Positions 13,385 through 20,501 of a stretch of 20,501 nucleotides of DNA are shown piece by piece. The stretch's first letter is position 1; each line of letters opens with the position of its first letter. A program made the translations under genes and the position numbers. Under the pieces are notes generated by a model that made no database searches, had not been told where the DNA came from, and saw only the letters and a list, made by a program, of their open reading frames with translations. Origin of the DNA: Rubrobacteraceae bacterium (GTDB taxonomy: Bacteria; Actinomycetota; Rubrobacteria; Rubrobacterales; Rubrobacteraceae); NCBI GenBank assembly GCA_013698525.1, contig JACCSM010000261.1:1-20501 (forward strand), read 5' to 3'.

Positions 13385-15502
13385 TTGCAGGAAGGGATAG
13401 TGAACAAGGGCCGAATCCACGTTCGATGGTTCGAGGCCGGCTCCGTGCTCGCGGTCGTCGCGGCATTCACCGTTATCGGGCCGCTCAGGGGCGCCTTCGC
13501 GTCGGTACCTGGGGTCATGTTGCTGGCCACGCTAGTCTTGTTCTCGACGCCGGGAGTAGTGATCGTGCGCTGGTTCTTCAGGGAGTATTTCTCAGGTGCC
13601 GCGCTCGCGCCGGCGGCTTTCGTAACGAGCGTCGGGCTCTTCGCCCTGTTGGCAGTGCCCATGCTCATCTTACAGGTCACCCTGGCCGCCTACCTGTGGG
13701 CCTGTGGCATAACGGTCGCCGTCTGCTGGCTGGCCGCCGTGGTGTTGACGCTTCGCCCCGAGCGGGCGGCTGGCGGGCCGGCCGGGGTCGAGCTCTCCGA
13801 CCGTGGGGGGTTGCTCTGGGTTCCTTTCGCCGCCCTCGTCGCGGCGTTGGCGTACATCGCCAGGATCACAGCCCCCAGCTACTACGGCGACGTCTGGATC
13901 TACCTTTCCTGGGTCAGGGAGTACCTCGGCGGAGACAGGCTCGCCTCCGTCGAACCGTTCTTCGGTGGGGACGTCGGCCTCTCGCGCGCCAGGATCAATG
14001 GCTGGCTGCTGGAGCAGACCGCTGTCGCCAGGGTCTCGGGGGTCGACCCCGTAGACCTGGCTTTCTCGTACCTGAACCCGGCACTCGTGGTCGTAGCGTT
14101 CCTGGTCTTCTACGCGCTGGCGCGCATCCTGTTAGAGAGCGAGGGGGCTGCGCTGTGGTCCGGTTGCCTCTACTCGCTGTTCTTCATGGTCCACCTGAGT
14201 CAGTCGCGCATAGCGTGGGGGGGCGAGTTCGTCCAGCGCTTGCCCGAGGACAAACTGGTAGCCAAATTTCTCTTCTTGCCCCTCGCCCTCGCGTGCGCTT
14301 TCGCGTTCCTGGAAGGCGGAGCAAAGCGGTATTTCGTGGGCTTCGCTTTCCTGTGTTGCGCCGTAATGGCCGTGCATCCAATAGGATTGGCGATCATCGG
14401 GATCTCTATGGCCGGGTTCGCCGTTATGCACCTCGCCGCCGGCCCGCGCAGCCGCGCGGCTTGGGCCAGGATCTCGGCCATGGGCCTCTCCGGTGTCGCG
14501 ATCGTCGCCGTTCCTGCGGTCCTCGTCTCGGCGTTCACCGATGAGCCGCTGTCGAATGCGCTAGCCGACTCGGATATCAACTCCGGTGACCCTGACGTGC
14601 TGCGGAACATGATCTTCGTCAGCCCCGAGAGGAATCGCATCTTCGAGTTTGCCGACGGCTCTTACATGATGCATCCTTCATTGCTCCTCGACCCCATGAT
14701 CGCCACGGCCTTCTTGATCGGGCTTCCTTTCTTGCTCTGGCGCGTAAAGCGGAGCCTGGCCGCACGACTGCTCTTCGGCGTGATGTACGTGACGACCGTG
14801 GTCGTGTACGTACCCCCGATCACCACGTTCCTCGGTGACAATGTCGTGCTCCCGGGCCAGATCTGGCGTCTGGCGTGGCCCATTCAGCTCGTCGCCGTGC
14901 TTACGCTTGGCTGGCTCGCTTGGACTGCCATAGGCTATGTGACGGCGTGGGTGCAGGGTGTCGGGCCTGCGCGTCTCCTCGCAGGGGCGTTGCCGGCCCT
15001 ACTGGTCGTCGTCCTTACGGCCACGGCCGTGCCTCAGGCGCGGCAGGGTATGGAGTCTATACAGGCACACAGTGAGGCGAGCCGTTCGTCTGGGTTCTAC
15101 CCGTCGGACCCCATCTTTCCCTGGTTCCGCGACGAAATGCACTCGCCCGTCGTCGTGCTCGCGCCCGATATCCAGAGCGCCCGTATCCCGGCTTACTCCT
15201 CAGAGGCGAACGTGGCCAGCCGCAGGGGAGGATTGGTCCTAAGAGTCCTCCCCGAGCTGGAGAAGCGGGCGTCGGGCCAGATCGAGGTGCCCCAGGGCTC
15301 GCTGGACGTGCGGGACTTTTTCAGCGGGACCACGCTGCAAGAAGGCGTCGAGATCCTGCGGCGCAACAATGTGGACTACGTGATGGTCGCGAACGACTCG
15401 CAGCTGACCGGGGCGCTCGACCGCCTGTCCGGCTTCACTCCTGTGGAGACACCGAGTGAGAGATACGCCCTTTACGCTGTGGACCTCCAGAAGCTGCCGT
15501 AG
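13385..15502 (+). CDS. Large multi-pass membrane protein, GT-C glycosyltransferase-like
   Basis: A 705-residue protein with about a dozen predicted membrane segments over residues 15-560 and a soluble C-terminal domain (about 565-705). After the first four helices comes APSYYGDVWIYLSWVREYLGG, an acidic loop placed like the catalytic loop of GT-C enzymes. WLLEQTAVARVSGVDPVDL follows, and AVHPIGLAIIG lies further on. The tail (VVVLAPDIQSARIPAYSSEA; NNVDYVMVANDSQLTGALDR) resembles the periplasmic-side domains of lipid-linked sugar transferases. Substrate is unknown and the class call is by overall pattern. Start options are TTG 13385 and GTG 13400; the latter has GGAAGGG close by. It lies 6 nt after the sulfotransferase-like gene, so the two are probably co-transcribed. 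Confidence 0.75.
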   Translation: MQEGIVNKGRIHVRWFEAGSVLAVVAAFTVIGPLRGAFASVPGVMLLATLVLFSTPGVVIVRWFFREYFSGAALAPAAFVTSVGLFALLAVPMLILQVTLAAYLWACGITVAVCWLAAVVLTLRPERAAGGPAGVELSDRGGLLWVPFAALVAALAYIARITAPSYYGDVWIYLSWVREYLGGDRLASVEPFFGGDVGLSRARINGWLLEQTAVARVSGVDPVDLAFSYLNPALVVVAFLVFYALARILLESEGAALWSGCLYSLFFMVHLSQSRIAWGGEFVQRLPEDKLVAKFLFLPLALACAFAFLEGGAKRYFVGFAFLCCAVMAVHPIGLAIIGISMAGFAVMHLAAGPRSRAAWARISAMGLSGVAIVAVPAVLVSAFTDEPLSNALADSDINSGDPDVLRNMIFVSPERNRIFEFADGSYMMHPSLLLDPMIATAFLIGLPFLLWRVKRSLAARLLFGVMYVTTVVVYVPPITTFLGDNVVLPGQIWRLAWPIQLVAVLTLGWLAWTAIGYVTAWVQGVGPARLLAGALPALLVVVLTATAVPQARQGMESIQAHSEASRSSGFYPSDPIFPWFRDEMHSPVVVLAPDIQSARIPAYSSEANVASRRGGLVLRVLPELEKRASGQIEVPQGSLDVRDFFSGTTLQEGVEILRRNNVDYVMVANDSQLTGALDRLSGFTPVETPSERYALYAVDLQKLP

Positions 15503-15503
15503 A

Positions 15504-15543
15504 GAAGCATTTCAGCTCGTCAGCACTTCAGCTTGTCAGCTTG
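15504..15543. repeat. Octamer array 3 (single arm)
   Basis: A degenerate unit GAAGCATT is followed by TCAGCTCG, TCAGCACT, TCAGCTTG, TCAGCTTG, starting one base after the stop of the membrane-protein gene. Positions 15519-15540 are the exact reverse complement of 11530-11551 in element 2 (22 nt). No inverted mate is seen before rpe. Confidence 0.75.
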
Positions 15544-15579
15544 TTGGTTTCGCCTACCGCCTCGCGCTTTTGGTCAGAT

Positions 15580-15626
15580 GTTTCTACCTGCAGAGGGTCG
15601 ATACCTCTGTAGATCGCCTCAGAAAC
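15580..15626 (+). other. Nested stem-loop between the membrane-protein gene and rpe
   Basis: The inner stem is CTGCAGAGG (15588-15596) with CCTCTGTAG (15604-15612), 7-nt loop and one G-T pair. The outer arms GTTTCT (15580-15585) and AGAAAC (15621-15626) can close it. It could be a terminator for the upstream gene, a leader structure of rpe, or the core remnant of repeat copy 3. Confidence 0.4.
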
Positions 15627-15659
15627 CAGTACGGGCGATGAGTTTGCCTGTGACCTTTC

Positions 15660-15680
15660 TGTAGAATGGCCGTCTCTACA
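15660..15680 (+). promoter_or_regulatory. Inverted repeat and possible -10 boxes upstream of rpe
   Basis: TGTAGA (15660-15665) and TCTACA (15675-15680) form a 6-bp inverted repeat with a 9-nt spacer, 24 nt before the rpe start. TAGAAT (15662-15667) and TATAAG (15681-15686) are -10-like, but neither has a good -35. An operator or a small hairpin is possible. Confidence 0.3.
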
Positions 15681-15703
15681 TATAAGATCTGGGAGGCAGT
15701 CTC

Positions 15704-16381
15704 TTGACATTTTTCGGAAGACTCGGTGATAGGGTGGTCGGCGCCCCTTCGATTCTCGCGGCCGATTTTGCGGAACTGGCTGAGGAGGTGCGGCGGGCCG
15801 AGAGGGGGGGCGCCGAGCTCGTGCACTTCGACGTTATGGACAACCACTTCGTCCCTAACCTGACGGTCGGCCCCGCCGTTGCGGCCTCGCTCGCCGCCGC
15901 GGTCGACCTTCCCATAGACGCCCACCTCCAGGTGACGAACCCTGACAACCTGATCCCATCTTTCATCGAGGCCGGGGTCGTCAGCATCTCCGTCCAACCC
16001 GAGGTCGTCACCCACCTGCACCGCACCCTGGACCTGATTCGGACCGGCGGCTGCGAGGCCGGCGTTGCCCTCACCCCGACGACTCCTCCCGAGACTATAG
16101 GGTGGGCTCTGCCGTACGTGAGCTACGTGAACGTCATGAGCGTCAACCCAGGCTTCGGAGGCCAGGACTTCATCCCCGAGATGGTCGAGAAGGTCAGGCG
16201 CATCAAGGAGATGGTCGACGTCCCCGTTGAGGTGGATGGCGGTATCACGGCCGAAACCGCGCCGCTCATGGTCGAAGCCGGCGCCCAGGTCCTCGTCGCC
16301 GGTTCGGCGGTCTTCAAGGGCGACCCGGCGGCGGAGATGCGCAGGATCATCGAGGCAGGCCAGGGCGCCAGGCGCGAATAG
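15704..16381 (+). CDS. rpe: Ribulose-phosphate 3-epimerase
   Basis: A 225-residue TIM-barrel enzyme that interconverts ribulose-5-phosphate and xylulose-5-phosphate. APSILAADFAEL, HFDVMDNHFVPNLTVGP, MSVNPGFGGQDFIP and VEVDGGITAET are all family signatures. Metal ligands His41, Asp43, His74 and Asp178 are present. Two nearby positions differ from most members: DAHLQV has Gln76 where Met is usual, and SVQPE has Gln98 where His is usual. The start is TTG 15704 with GGGAGG 7 nt upstream. The gene lies at the head of the riboflavin region, where ribulose-5-phosphate is the substrate of RibB; similar linkage occurs in mycobacteria. It converges on the small minus-strand gene with a 52-nt gap that holds a TCTTGCAAGA palindrome. 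Confidence 0.95.
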   Translation: MTFFGRLGDRVVGAPSILAADFAELAEEVRRAERGGAELVHFDVMDNHFVPNLTVGPAVAASLAAAVDLPIDAHLQVTNPDNLIPSFIEAGVVSISVQPEVVTHLHRTLDLIRTGGCEAGVALTPTTPPETIGWALPYVSYVNVMSVNPGFGGQDFIPEMVEKVRRIKEMVDVPVEVDGGITAETAPLMVEAGAQVLVAGSAVFKGDPAAEMRRIIEAGQGARRE

Positions 16382-16433
16382 TGCTATCTGAGATACTCGC
16401 CTTCGCCCCCGTCTTGCAAGAAGGTGGAGCGGA

Positions 16434-16814
16434 TTAGGTGTGCAGTACGTGGCGCAGCGCGAGGCATCCAGGTTGTCGCAGGAGGATTTCACCCCCCTTT
16501 GCGACCCACGCTTCGTCATCCCACATCTGGCCCGGCTCGACCTCATGCCATCGGCCGTCTGGGGTGACGATCGCCTCTACCTGAAGCTGCCCGAGTTTGT
16601 CTGCTATGTCGCCCGCCCGCCAGACGTTGCGATCGCCTTCGTCCTCGCCGATGACGGAGATGTCCTCGGGATCGAGCAGGTAATCGAATTTGGCATCCTC
16701 GGGCTGTCCCGAATCGGTGAGAATGAAGGGTGACAAGAGGTCGAACGCTGCGTCGCACGCTTCGTCCTCAGGGACATCCTCAGGAACGAGGACGAGTGCA
16801 TAGTAGCGCGTCAT
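16434..16814 (-). CDS. Small hypothetical protein
   Basis: A 126-residue acidic protein on the strand opposite rpe and the rib genes. It starts MTRYYALVLVPEDVPEDEAC, then YLLDPEDISVIGEDEG and VEAIVTPDGRWHEVEPGQMW. The VTPDGRWHE...GQM stretch resembles small actinobacterial or phage proteins I have no name for. No membrane or signal segment is present. The start is ATG 16814 with GGAGG at ideal spacing, and a TAGAAT -10 box lies at 16852-16857; a longer upstream frame exists but would run into the rib promoter. Codon use looks coding on this strand (GC-rich third positions). Function is unknown. Confidence 0.72.
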   Translation of the reverse strand: MTRYYALVLVPEDVPEDEACDAAFDLLSPFILTDSGQPEDAKFDYLLDPEDISVIGEDEGDRNVWRAGDIADKLGQLQVEAIVTPDGRWHEVEPGQMWDDEAWVAKGGEILLRQPGCLALRHVLHT

Positions 16815-16851
16815 CGGGTTGCCTCCAGAGACATATCCTTGCCCGCAGATA

Positions 16852-16857
16852 ATTCTA
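16852..16857 (-). promoter_or_regulatory. -10 box of the small minus-strand gene
   Basis: TAGAAT read on the minus strand, 38 nt ahead of the ATG at 16814. The segment 17 nt upstream (TTCTCC) is a poor -35. It is back to back with the rib promoter at 16903-16931. Confidence 0.35.
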
Positions 16858-16902
16858 CCCGCACCGGGAGCGCAGGAGAACCTCGCAGTGCGTGGGCGTT
16901 CC

Positions 16903-16931
16903 TTGCTGCCGTGGTCCTTCTGTGGTATAGC
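16903..16931 (+). promoter_or_regulatory. Promoter of the riboflavin operon
   Basis: TTGCTG (16903-16908), a 17-nt spacer, then TATAGC (16926-16931). The predicted start near 16938 falls a few nt before the P1 stem of the FMN riboswitch, as expected for a riboswitch-led transcript. Confidence 0.6.
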
Positions 16932-16942
16932 TTGCTGCGTAA

Positions 16943-17108
16943 CTTTCGGGGGCGGGTGGAATTCCCGCACCGGCGGTGAGCCCAGCAGGGTCGCCTAGCG
17001 TTTCTGCCGGGGAGCCCGCGAGCCTCCTTGGAGGTTGAGCCGGTGAAGGTTCGCTTTCGTGACGAGCCGTAATCCGGCGCCGACGGTCAGAGTCCGGATG
17101 GGAGAAAG
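16943..17108 (+). ncRNA. FMN riboswitch (RFN element)
   Basis: This cis-acting aptamer senses flavin mononucleotide and switches off riboflavin genes. Conserved RFN blocks occur in order: GGGCGGGTGGAATTCCCGCA, CCGGCGGTGAGCCC, AGCCCGCGAGCC, GGTGAAGGTTC, then CCGACGGTCAGAGTCCGGAT and GGGAGAAAG. P1 is formed by CTTTC (16943-16947) with GAAAG (17104-17108). The ribD ribosome-binding sequence AAAGGA (17105-17110) overlaps the 3' strand of P1, and no terminator separates aptamer and gene. This points to translational control by hiding the site. The aptamer identity is secure; the mechanism is inferred. Confidence 0.95.
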
Positions 17109-17114
17109 GAAGAC

Positions 17115-18233
17115 GTGCTGCAGGATTCGATGATGGATCTTGCCCGCTGCCTCGCCGAGCGCGGGCGTTACACGGTTGCGCCGAACCCTCTTGTAGGAGC
17201 CGTTATCGGGCGCGACGGTAGCGTGCTAAGCGAGGGCTGGCATTCCAGGGCAGGAGAAGACCACGCAGAGATAGTAGCCCTCGATAGGGCCGGAGGGTCG
17301 GTGCGTGGGGCCACGCTTTACGTAACGCTCGAGCCCTGCAACCATTACGGCAGAACGCCGCCGTGCGTCGAGGCCATCTTGCGGACTGGCATCTCGCGGG
17401 TAGTCATTGGCCACCTCGACCCCGATCCCAGGATGCAGGGCAGGAGCGTTGGGATTCTCCGCGAGGCTGGCGTCGAGGTGGATGTAATCGACGACCCGGC
17501 CTTCGAGCGGCAAAACGAACAGTTTCTCCACCACATGCGAACCGGAAGGCCGTTCGTGCACCTCAAGCTCGCCACCACCCTCGACGGCAGGATCGCCGCT
17601 TCCGGTGGTGACAGCAGGTGGGTGACGGGCGAGGACGCGAGGCTGCGGGCCCACGAACTGAGGGCCGAGGCCGGGGCCGTACTCGTCGGCGCGAACACCG
17701 TGCGGACCGACGACCCTATGCTCACGCCAAGGAACCTTCCTGTGCGGTCGCCCCGTATCACCCGTGTGATCCTAGATCCCCGCTTGACGACCAGCCCGGA
17801 GAGCAAGCTCGCAAGGAGCGCCGGAGAGGCGCCCGTCGTCGTCTTCGCCTCTGAGTCCACGCTCGACGGGCGCGAGATAGAGTTGGAGAGGTTCGGCGTC
17901 GAGGTCGTTGCGACGCCGCCTTCTGAGGAGGGCCTCGACCTTCTCCATGTCTTGGATGAGTTGGGCGGACGTGGGATCAAAGGCCTGCTCGTCGAGGGAG
18001 GCGGCGAGACCGCGACGCGCTTTGTCCGCAAGGGGCTCGCCGACAAGCTGACCCTGTTCTACGCGCCGAAGCTCCTCGGCTCTGAGGGCGTGCCCATGAT
18101 CGGCGCGCTCCGGGCTACGAAGGTGGCTGAGTCGTTGCAATTCTCGGTTTCGGAAGTCGGGAAAGTCGGGAATGACGTCGCCGTGACGCTCTACCCCAGC
18201 GGAGAGGAGGAACGTGTTCACCGGGCTTGTTGA
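17115..18233 (+). CDS. ribD: Bifunctional pyrimidine deaminase/reductase RibD
   Basis: A 372-residue enzyme for the second and third steps of the GTP branch of riboflavin synthesis (deamination, then side-chain reduction). The N-terminal cytidine-deaminase fold has zinc ligands His50 (HAE, with catalytic Glu52), Cys75 and Cys84 in TLEPCNHYGRTPPC. The C-terminal NADPH-dependent reductase domain (about 145-370) has LKLATTLDGRIAASGGDSRW, VTGEDARLRAHELRAEAGAV and LLVEGGGETATRF. The start is GTG 17115, 4 nt after AAAGGA at the end of the riboswitch; ATG 17130 is possible. It overlaps ribE by 20 nt, and expression should fall when FMN is plentiful. Confidence 0.96.
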   Translation: MLQDSMMDLARCLAERGRYTVAPNPLVGAVIGRDGSVLSEGWHSRAGEDHAEIVALDRAGGSVRGATLYVTLEPCNHYGRTPPCVEAILRTGISRVVIGHLDPDPRMQGRSVGILREAGVEVDVIDDPAFERQNEQFLHHMRTGRPFVHLKLATTLDGRIAASGGDSRWVTGEDARLRAHELRAEAGAVLVGANTVRTDDPMLTPRNLPVRSPRITRVILDPRLTTSPESKLARSAGEAPVVVFASESTLDGREIELERFGVEVVATPPSEEGLDLLHVLDELGGRGIKGLLVEGGGETATRFVRKGLADKLTLFYAPKLLGSEGVPMIGALRATKVAESLQFSVSEVGKVGNDVAVTLYPSGEEERVHRAC

Positions 18234-18849
18234 GGAAGTAGGGCGCGTCTCGTCACTCGAGAGAGGTGAGATGCTGCGCCTGACCATCTCCGCCGGAAGG
18301 GTGCCCGAGGGCACGCACGCCGGCGACAGCGTCTGCGTGAACGGGGCTTGCCTGACGGTCGGCGAGGTCGATGGCCCGACGCTCACCTTCTTCGCCATGC
18401 CCGAGACGCTGAGGCGCACGGTACTCGGCGGCCTCTCTGCGGGGAGTCCCGTCAACCTGGAGCGGGCGATTTCAGCGGGGAGCAGGTTCGGAGGCCACAT
18501 CGTGCAGGGGCACGTCGACGGCGTTGGCGAGGCGCTCTGGGTAGGGCCTGAAGGCGACGCGGAGATATGGGAGTTCCGGGCGCCTGAGGCGGTGCTTCGC
18601 TACTGCGTCGAGAAGGGCAGCATCTGCGTCGACGGAATAAGCCTGACGATCGTCTCGGTCGGGGAGGGCTCCTTCACGGTCTCGATACTGCCCCAGACGC
18701 GCGCGAACACGAACCTTGGGGAGCTTGGGGTGGGGAGCAAGGTAAACCTCGAGGCCGACGTTATAGGTAAGTACGTAGAGCGGCTGCTGGAGCCGCGAAT
18801 GGTAGAGAGAGTTTCAACCTTCGAGAGGAGTACCGGAGATGCCTTTTAG
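18214..18849 (+). CDS. ribE: Riboflavin synthase alpha subunit
   Basis: A 211-residue enzyme that dismutates two 6,7-dimethyl-8-ribityllumazine molecules to riboflavin. It has two lumazine-binding barrels: [12 protein letters not shown] with [12 protein letters not shown] in the first, and [17 protein letters not shown] with [16 protein letters not shown] in the second. A C-terminal trimerisation helix follows ([17 protein letters not shown]). The TRANTNLG stretch is preceded by PQT; many homologues have PHT, but the position varies. The start is GTG 18214 with GAGGAGG just ahead, inside the ribD end. Its last codons overlap the ribBA start by 11 nt, so the genes are translationally coupled. 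Confidence 0.95.
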   Translation: MFTGLVEEVGRVSSLERGEMLRLTISAGRVPEGTHAGDSVCVNGACLTVGEVDGPTLTFFAMPETLRRTVLGGLSAGSPVNLERAISAGSRFGGHIVQGHVDGVGEALWVGPEGDAEIWEFRAPEAVLRYCVEKGSICVDGISLTIVSVGEGSFTVSILPQTRANTNLGELGVGSKVNLEADVIGKYVERLLEPRMVERVSTFERSTGDAF

Positions 18850-20041
18850 TCCAATAGAGGACATCGTCGAGGACATCAAGCAGGGCAAGATGGTCATCGT
18901 CTGTGACGACGAGGACCGTGAGAACGAGGGCGATCTGACCATGGCCGCCGAGCTCGTAACCGCAGACGACATCAACTTCATGGCCGTCCACGGTCGTGGT
19001 TTGATCTGCCTGCCGATGGCTGAGGAGATGGTCGACCGACTCGACATACCGCAGATGGTTACCCACAACGCCTCGAGGATGGGCACGGCGTTCACGGCCT
19101 CGATCGAGGCGAAGGAGGGCATCACGACAGGCATCTCCGCTGCCGACAGGGCCCACACCTGCAGAGTCGCTGTCGACGAGGCGACGGGCCCGGAAGACCT
19201 CGTGATGCCTGGACATGTATTCCCCTTACGGGCGAAGCCAGGGGGGGTCCTGCAGCGCGCCGGCCAGACCGAGGCCGCAGTCGACCTCGCCAGGCTGGCC
19301 GGGTTCAAGCCCGCCGGCGTGATCTGCGAGATCATGAAAGAGGACGGCACGATGGCCCGTGTCCCAGACCTGGAGAGGTTTTCCAGGGAGCACGGCGTCA
19401 AGCTGGTGACGGTTGCCCAGATCATCGAGTATCGCCATGCCTTCGAGACGCAGGTCAGGTGCGCCGTAGAGACGCGGCTGCCCACCCCGTTCGGAGAGTT
19501 CAGGCTGCGCGCCTACGAGAACGAGATAGACGACCTTACCCACGTTGCGCTCGTGATGGGCGAGCCCGAGGGCAAGGATGACGTGCTCGTCAGGGTTCAT
19601 TCGGCGTGCCTGACCGGCGACGCGTTGCACTCCCTGCGTTGCGACTGCGGCGAGCAACTGGAAGCAGCGATGGAGCGCATCGCGGAGGAGGGCGAAGGCG
19701 TCATCGCATACATGCAGCAGGAAGGTCGGGGCATCGGACTCCTGAACAAGATGAGGGCCTACCACCTCCAGGATGAGGGGATGGATACCGTCGAGGCCAA
19801 CCAGAAACTCGGTCTCGCGCCGGACCTGAGGGACTACGGGGTAGGGGCCCAAATCCTCAAAGATCTCGAGCTCAAGCGCATCCGCCTTCTCACCAACAAC
19901 CTGACCAAGGTCGTAGGGCTCAGGGGCTTCGGGCTGGAGATCACCGAGCGTGTCCCGATCGAGATGGAGCCCAACGGGCATAACGAGCGCTACCTGAAGA
20001 CGAAGCGGGAGAAGCTCAACCACGTCTTCGAGAAGTTCTAG
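18839..20041 (+). CDS. ribBA: Bifunctional RibBA (DHBP synthase / GTP cyclohydrolase II)
   Basis: A 400-residue fusion that opens both branches of riboflavin synthesis. The RibB half (1-200) makes dihydroxybutanone phosphate from ribulose-5-phosphate: [32 protein letters not shown], and [12 protein letters not shown] with the usual Glu. In the RAGxTEAAVDL motif the metal-binding His is Gln143 (CAG at 19265-19267). The RibA half (about 205-400) opens GTP: zinc Cys257, Cys268 and Cys270 (CLTGD...RCDC), [22 protein letters not shown] and LLTNN are all present. The ATG is at 18839 after GGAG. The RibA half looks intact; activity of the RibB half is in doubt unless Gln is tolerated. Confidence 0.95.
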   Translation: MPFSPIEDIVEDIKQGKMVIVCDDEDRENEGDLTMAAELVTADDINFMAVHGRGLICLPMAEEMVDRLDIPQMVTHNASRMGTAFTASIEAKEGITTGISAADRAHTCRVAVDEATGPEDLVMPGHVFPLRAKPGGVLQRAGQTEAAVDLARLAGFKPAGVICEIMKEDGTMARVPDLERFSREHGVKLVTVAQIIEYRHAFETQVRCAVETRLPTPFGEFRLRAYENEIDDLTHVALVMGEPEGKDDVLVRVHSACLTGDALHSLRCDCGEQLEAAMERIAEEGEGVIAYMQQEGRGIGLLNKMRAYHLQDEGMDTVEANQKLGLAPDLRDYGVGAQILKDLELKRIRLLTNNLTKVVGLRGFGLEITERVPIEMEPNGHNERYLKTKREKLNHVFEKF

Positions 20042-20049
20042 GAGGAGAC

Positions 20050-20501
20050 GTGGACGGAGTCAACCACATCGAGGGGAACCTCTCTGCCGAAGGGAGATCC
20101 TTCGGGATCGTCGCCTCGCGTTTCAACGACTTCGTCGTAAAGGCTCTGCTCGAAGGGGCAATCGAGGCGATCCGACGCCACGGGGGCGACGCCGGGGCGG
20201 TTGACGTCGTCTGGGTGCCAGGTTCTTACGAGATACCGGTCGTCGCCAGAGAGCTTGCCCTCTCAGGACGCTACGACGCCATCGTTTGCCTGGGGGCTGT
20301 GATCCGGGGCGCAACGGCCCACTTCGACTACGTCGCCGGTGGGGTGTCCGGCGGCATCTCGAACGTGGCACTCGAGACCGGGGTGCCGGTGATCTTCGGC
20401 GTCATCACCACGGAGACTATCGAGCAGGCGATAGAACGCGCCGGCACGAAGATGGGCAACAAGGGTTTCGAGGCCGCAGTCTCGGCGATGGAGATGGCCG
20501 A
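20050..20501 (+). CDS. ribH: 6,7-dimethyl-8-ribityllumazine synthase (partial, cut by window end)
   Basis: This enzyme condenses dihydroxybutanone phosphate with the ribitylamino-uracil to give the lumazine substrate of RibE, and typically forms 5- or 60-subunit shells. The 150 residues present show [44 protein letters not shown] (with the catalytic His) and [20 protein letters not shown]. Little of the usual 155-160 residues is missing. The start is GTG 20050 with GGAGGAG from 20041, 8 nt after the ribBA stop. It completes the riboflavin operon under the FMN riboswitch. Confidence 0.95.
   Translation, partial: MDGVNHIEGNLSAEGRSFGIVASRFNDFVVKALLEGAIEAIRRHGGDAGAVDVVWVPGSYEIPVVARELALSGRYDAIVCLGAVIRGATAHFDYVAGGVSGGISNVALETGVPVIFGVITTETIEQAIERAGTKMGNKGFEAAVSAMEMA

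Noticed and set aside
13426..14544. Plus-strand frame of 372 residues inside the membrane-protein gene
   Set aside because: It is an Arg/Gly-rich out-of-frame shadow. The 705-residue frame has regular membrane segments and a ribosome-binding site.
15704..15732. Perfect TTGACA as the -35 of a promoter inside the rpe start
   Set aside because: The TTG of this hexamer is the start codon with an ideal ribosome-binding site. No good -10 lies 16-18 nt downstream, and a start there would fall after the alternative GTG 15734.
19226..20023. Minus-strand frame over ribBA
   Set aside because: It is antisense to conserved RibA motifs and has no independent support.

Overview
The window looks like chromosomal core DNA from a high-GC actinobacterium. 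The gene content and order best recall Rubrobacter or a close relative. Supporting signs are GC-rich third codon positions, heavy use of TTG and GTG starts, a SigB/SigF-type sigma factor, the order desulfurase-mnmA-DUF948-alaS-ruvX-mltG, and a rpe-ribD-ribE-ribBA-ribH cluster like that of other actinobacteria. The genus is inferred from memory of gene order; no search was run. I see no phage, transposase, rRNA, tRNA or CRISPR.

Layout. Positions 1-1217 (minus) hold the first two thirds of aspS. A divergent lipoprotein (1375-2412) combines a thioredoxin-like fold with a lamin-tail-like domain. An intergenic repeat element follows (2410-2611), and its distal edge appears to supply the -35 box of the next operon. 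That operon has a cysteine desulfurase (2643-3803) and an unusual fusion of an IscU-like scaffold domain to the tRNA thiolase MnmA (3817-5280). From 5310 a second transcription unit runs through a DUF948 protein, a small YtxH-like protein, a truncated RsbW-like protein, a SigB/SigF-type sigma factor, alaS, ruvX (apparently starting at CTG) and mltG. It ends at a perfect 12-bp hairpin (11317-11343). A second copy of the repeat element follows (11350-11590). Next come a Tat-exported arylsulfotransferase-family lipoprotein (11822-13378) and a large GT-C-like membrane protein (13385-15502), then a third, single-armed repeat copy (15504-15543).

The right end is riboflavin synthesis. Rpe (15704-16381) interconverts ribulose-5-phosphate, the substrate of RibB. 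A small unknown gene on the minus strand (16434-16814) is followed by a promoter and a complete FMN riboswitch (16943-17108). The P1 stem of the riboswitch overlaps the ribD ribosome-binding site. Then come ribD, ribE, ribBA and ribH (cut by the window end), overlapping or tightly spaced.

The most notable points are the IscU-MnmA fusion; the family of 8-nt-period TCAGCnnn/GCTGAnnn arrays arranged as inverted arms at three gene 3' ends; the CTG start of ruvX; the degenerate anti-sigma-like protein translationally coupled to its sigma factor; and a His-to-Gln change at a metal-ligand position in the RibB half of RibBA.
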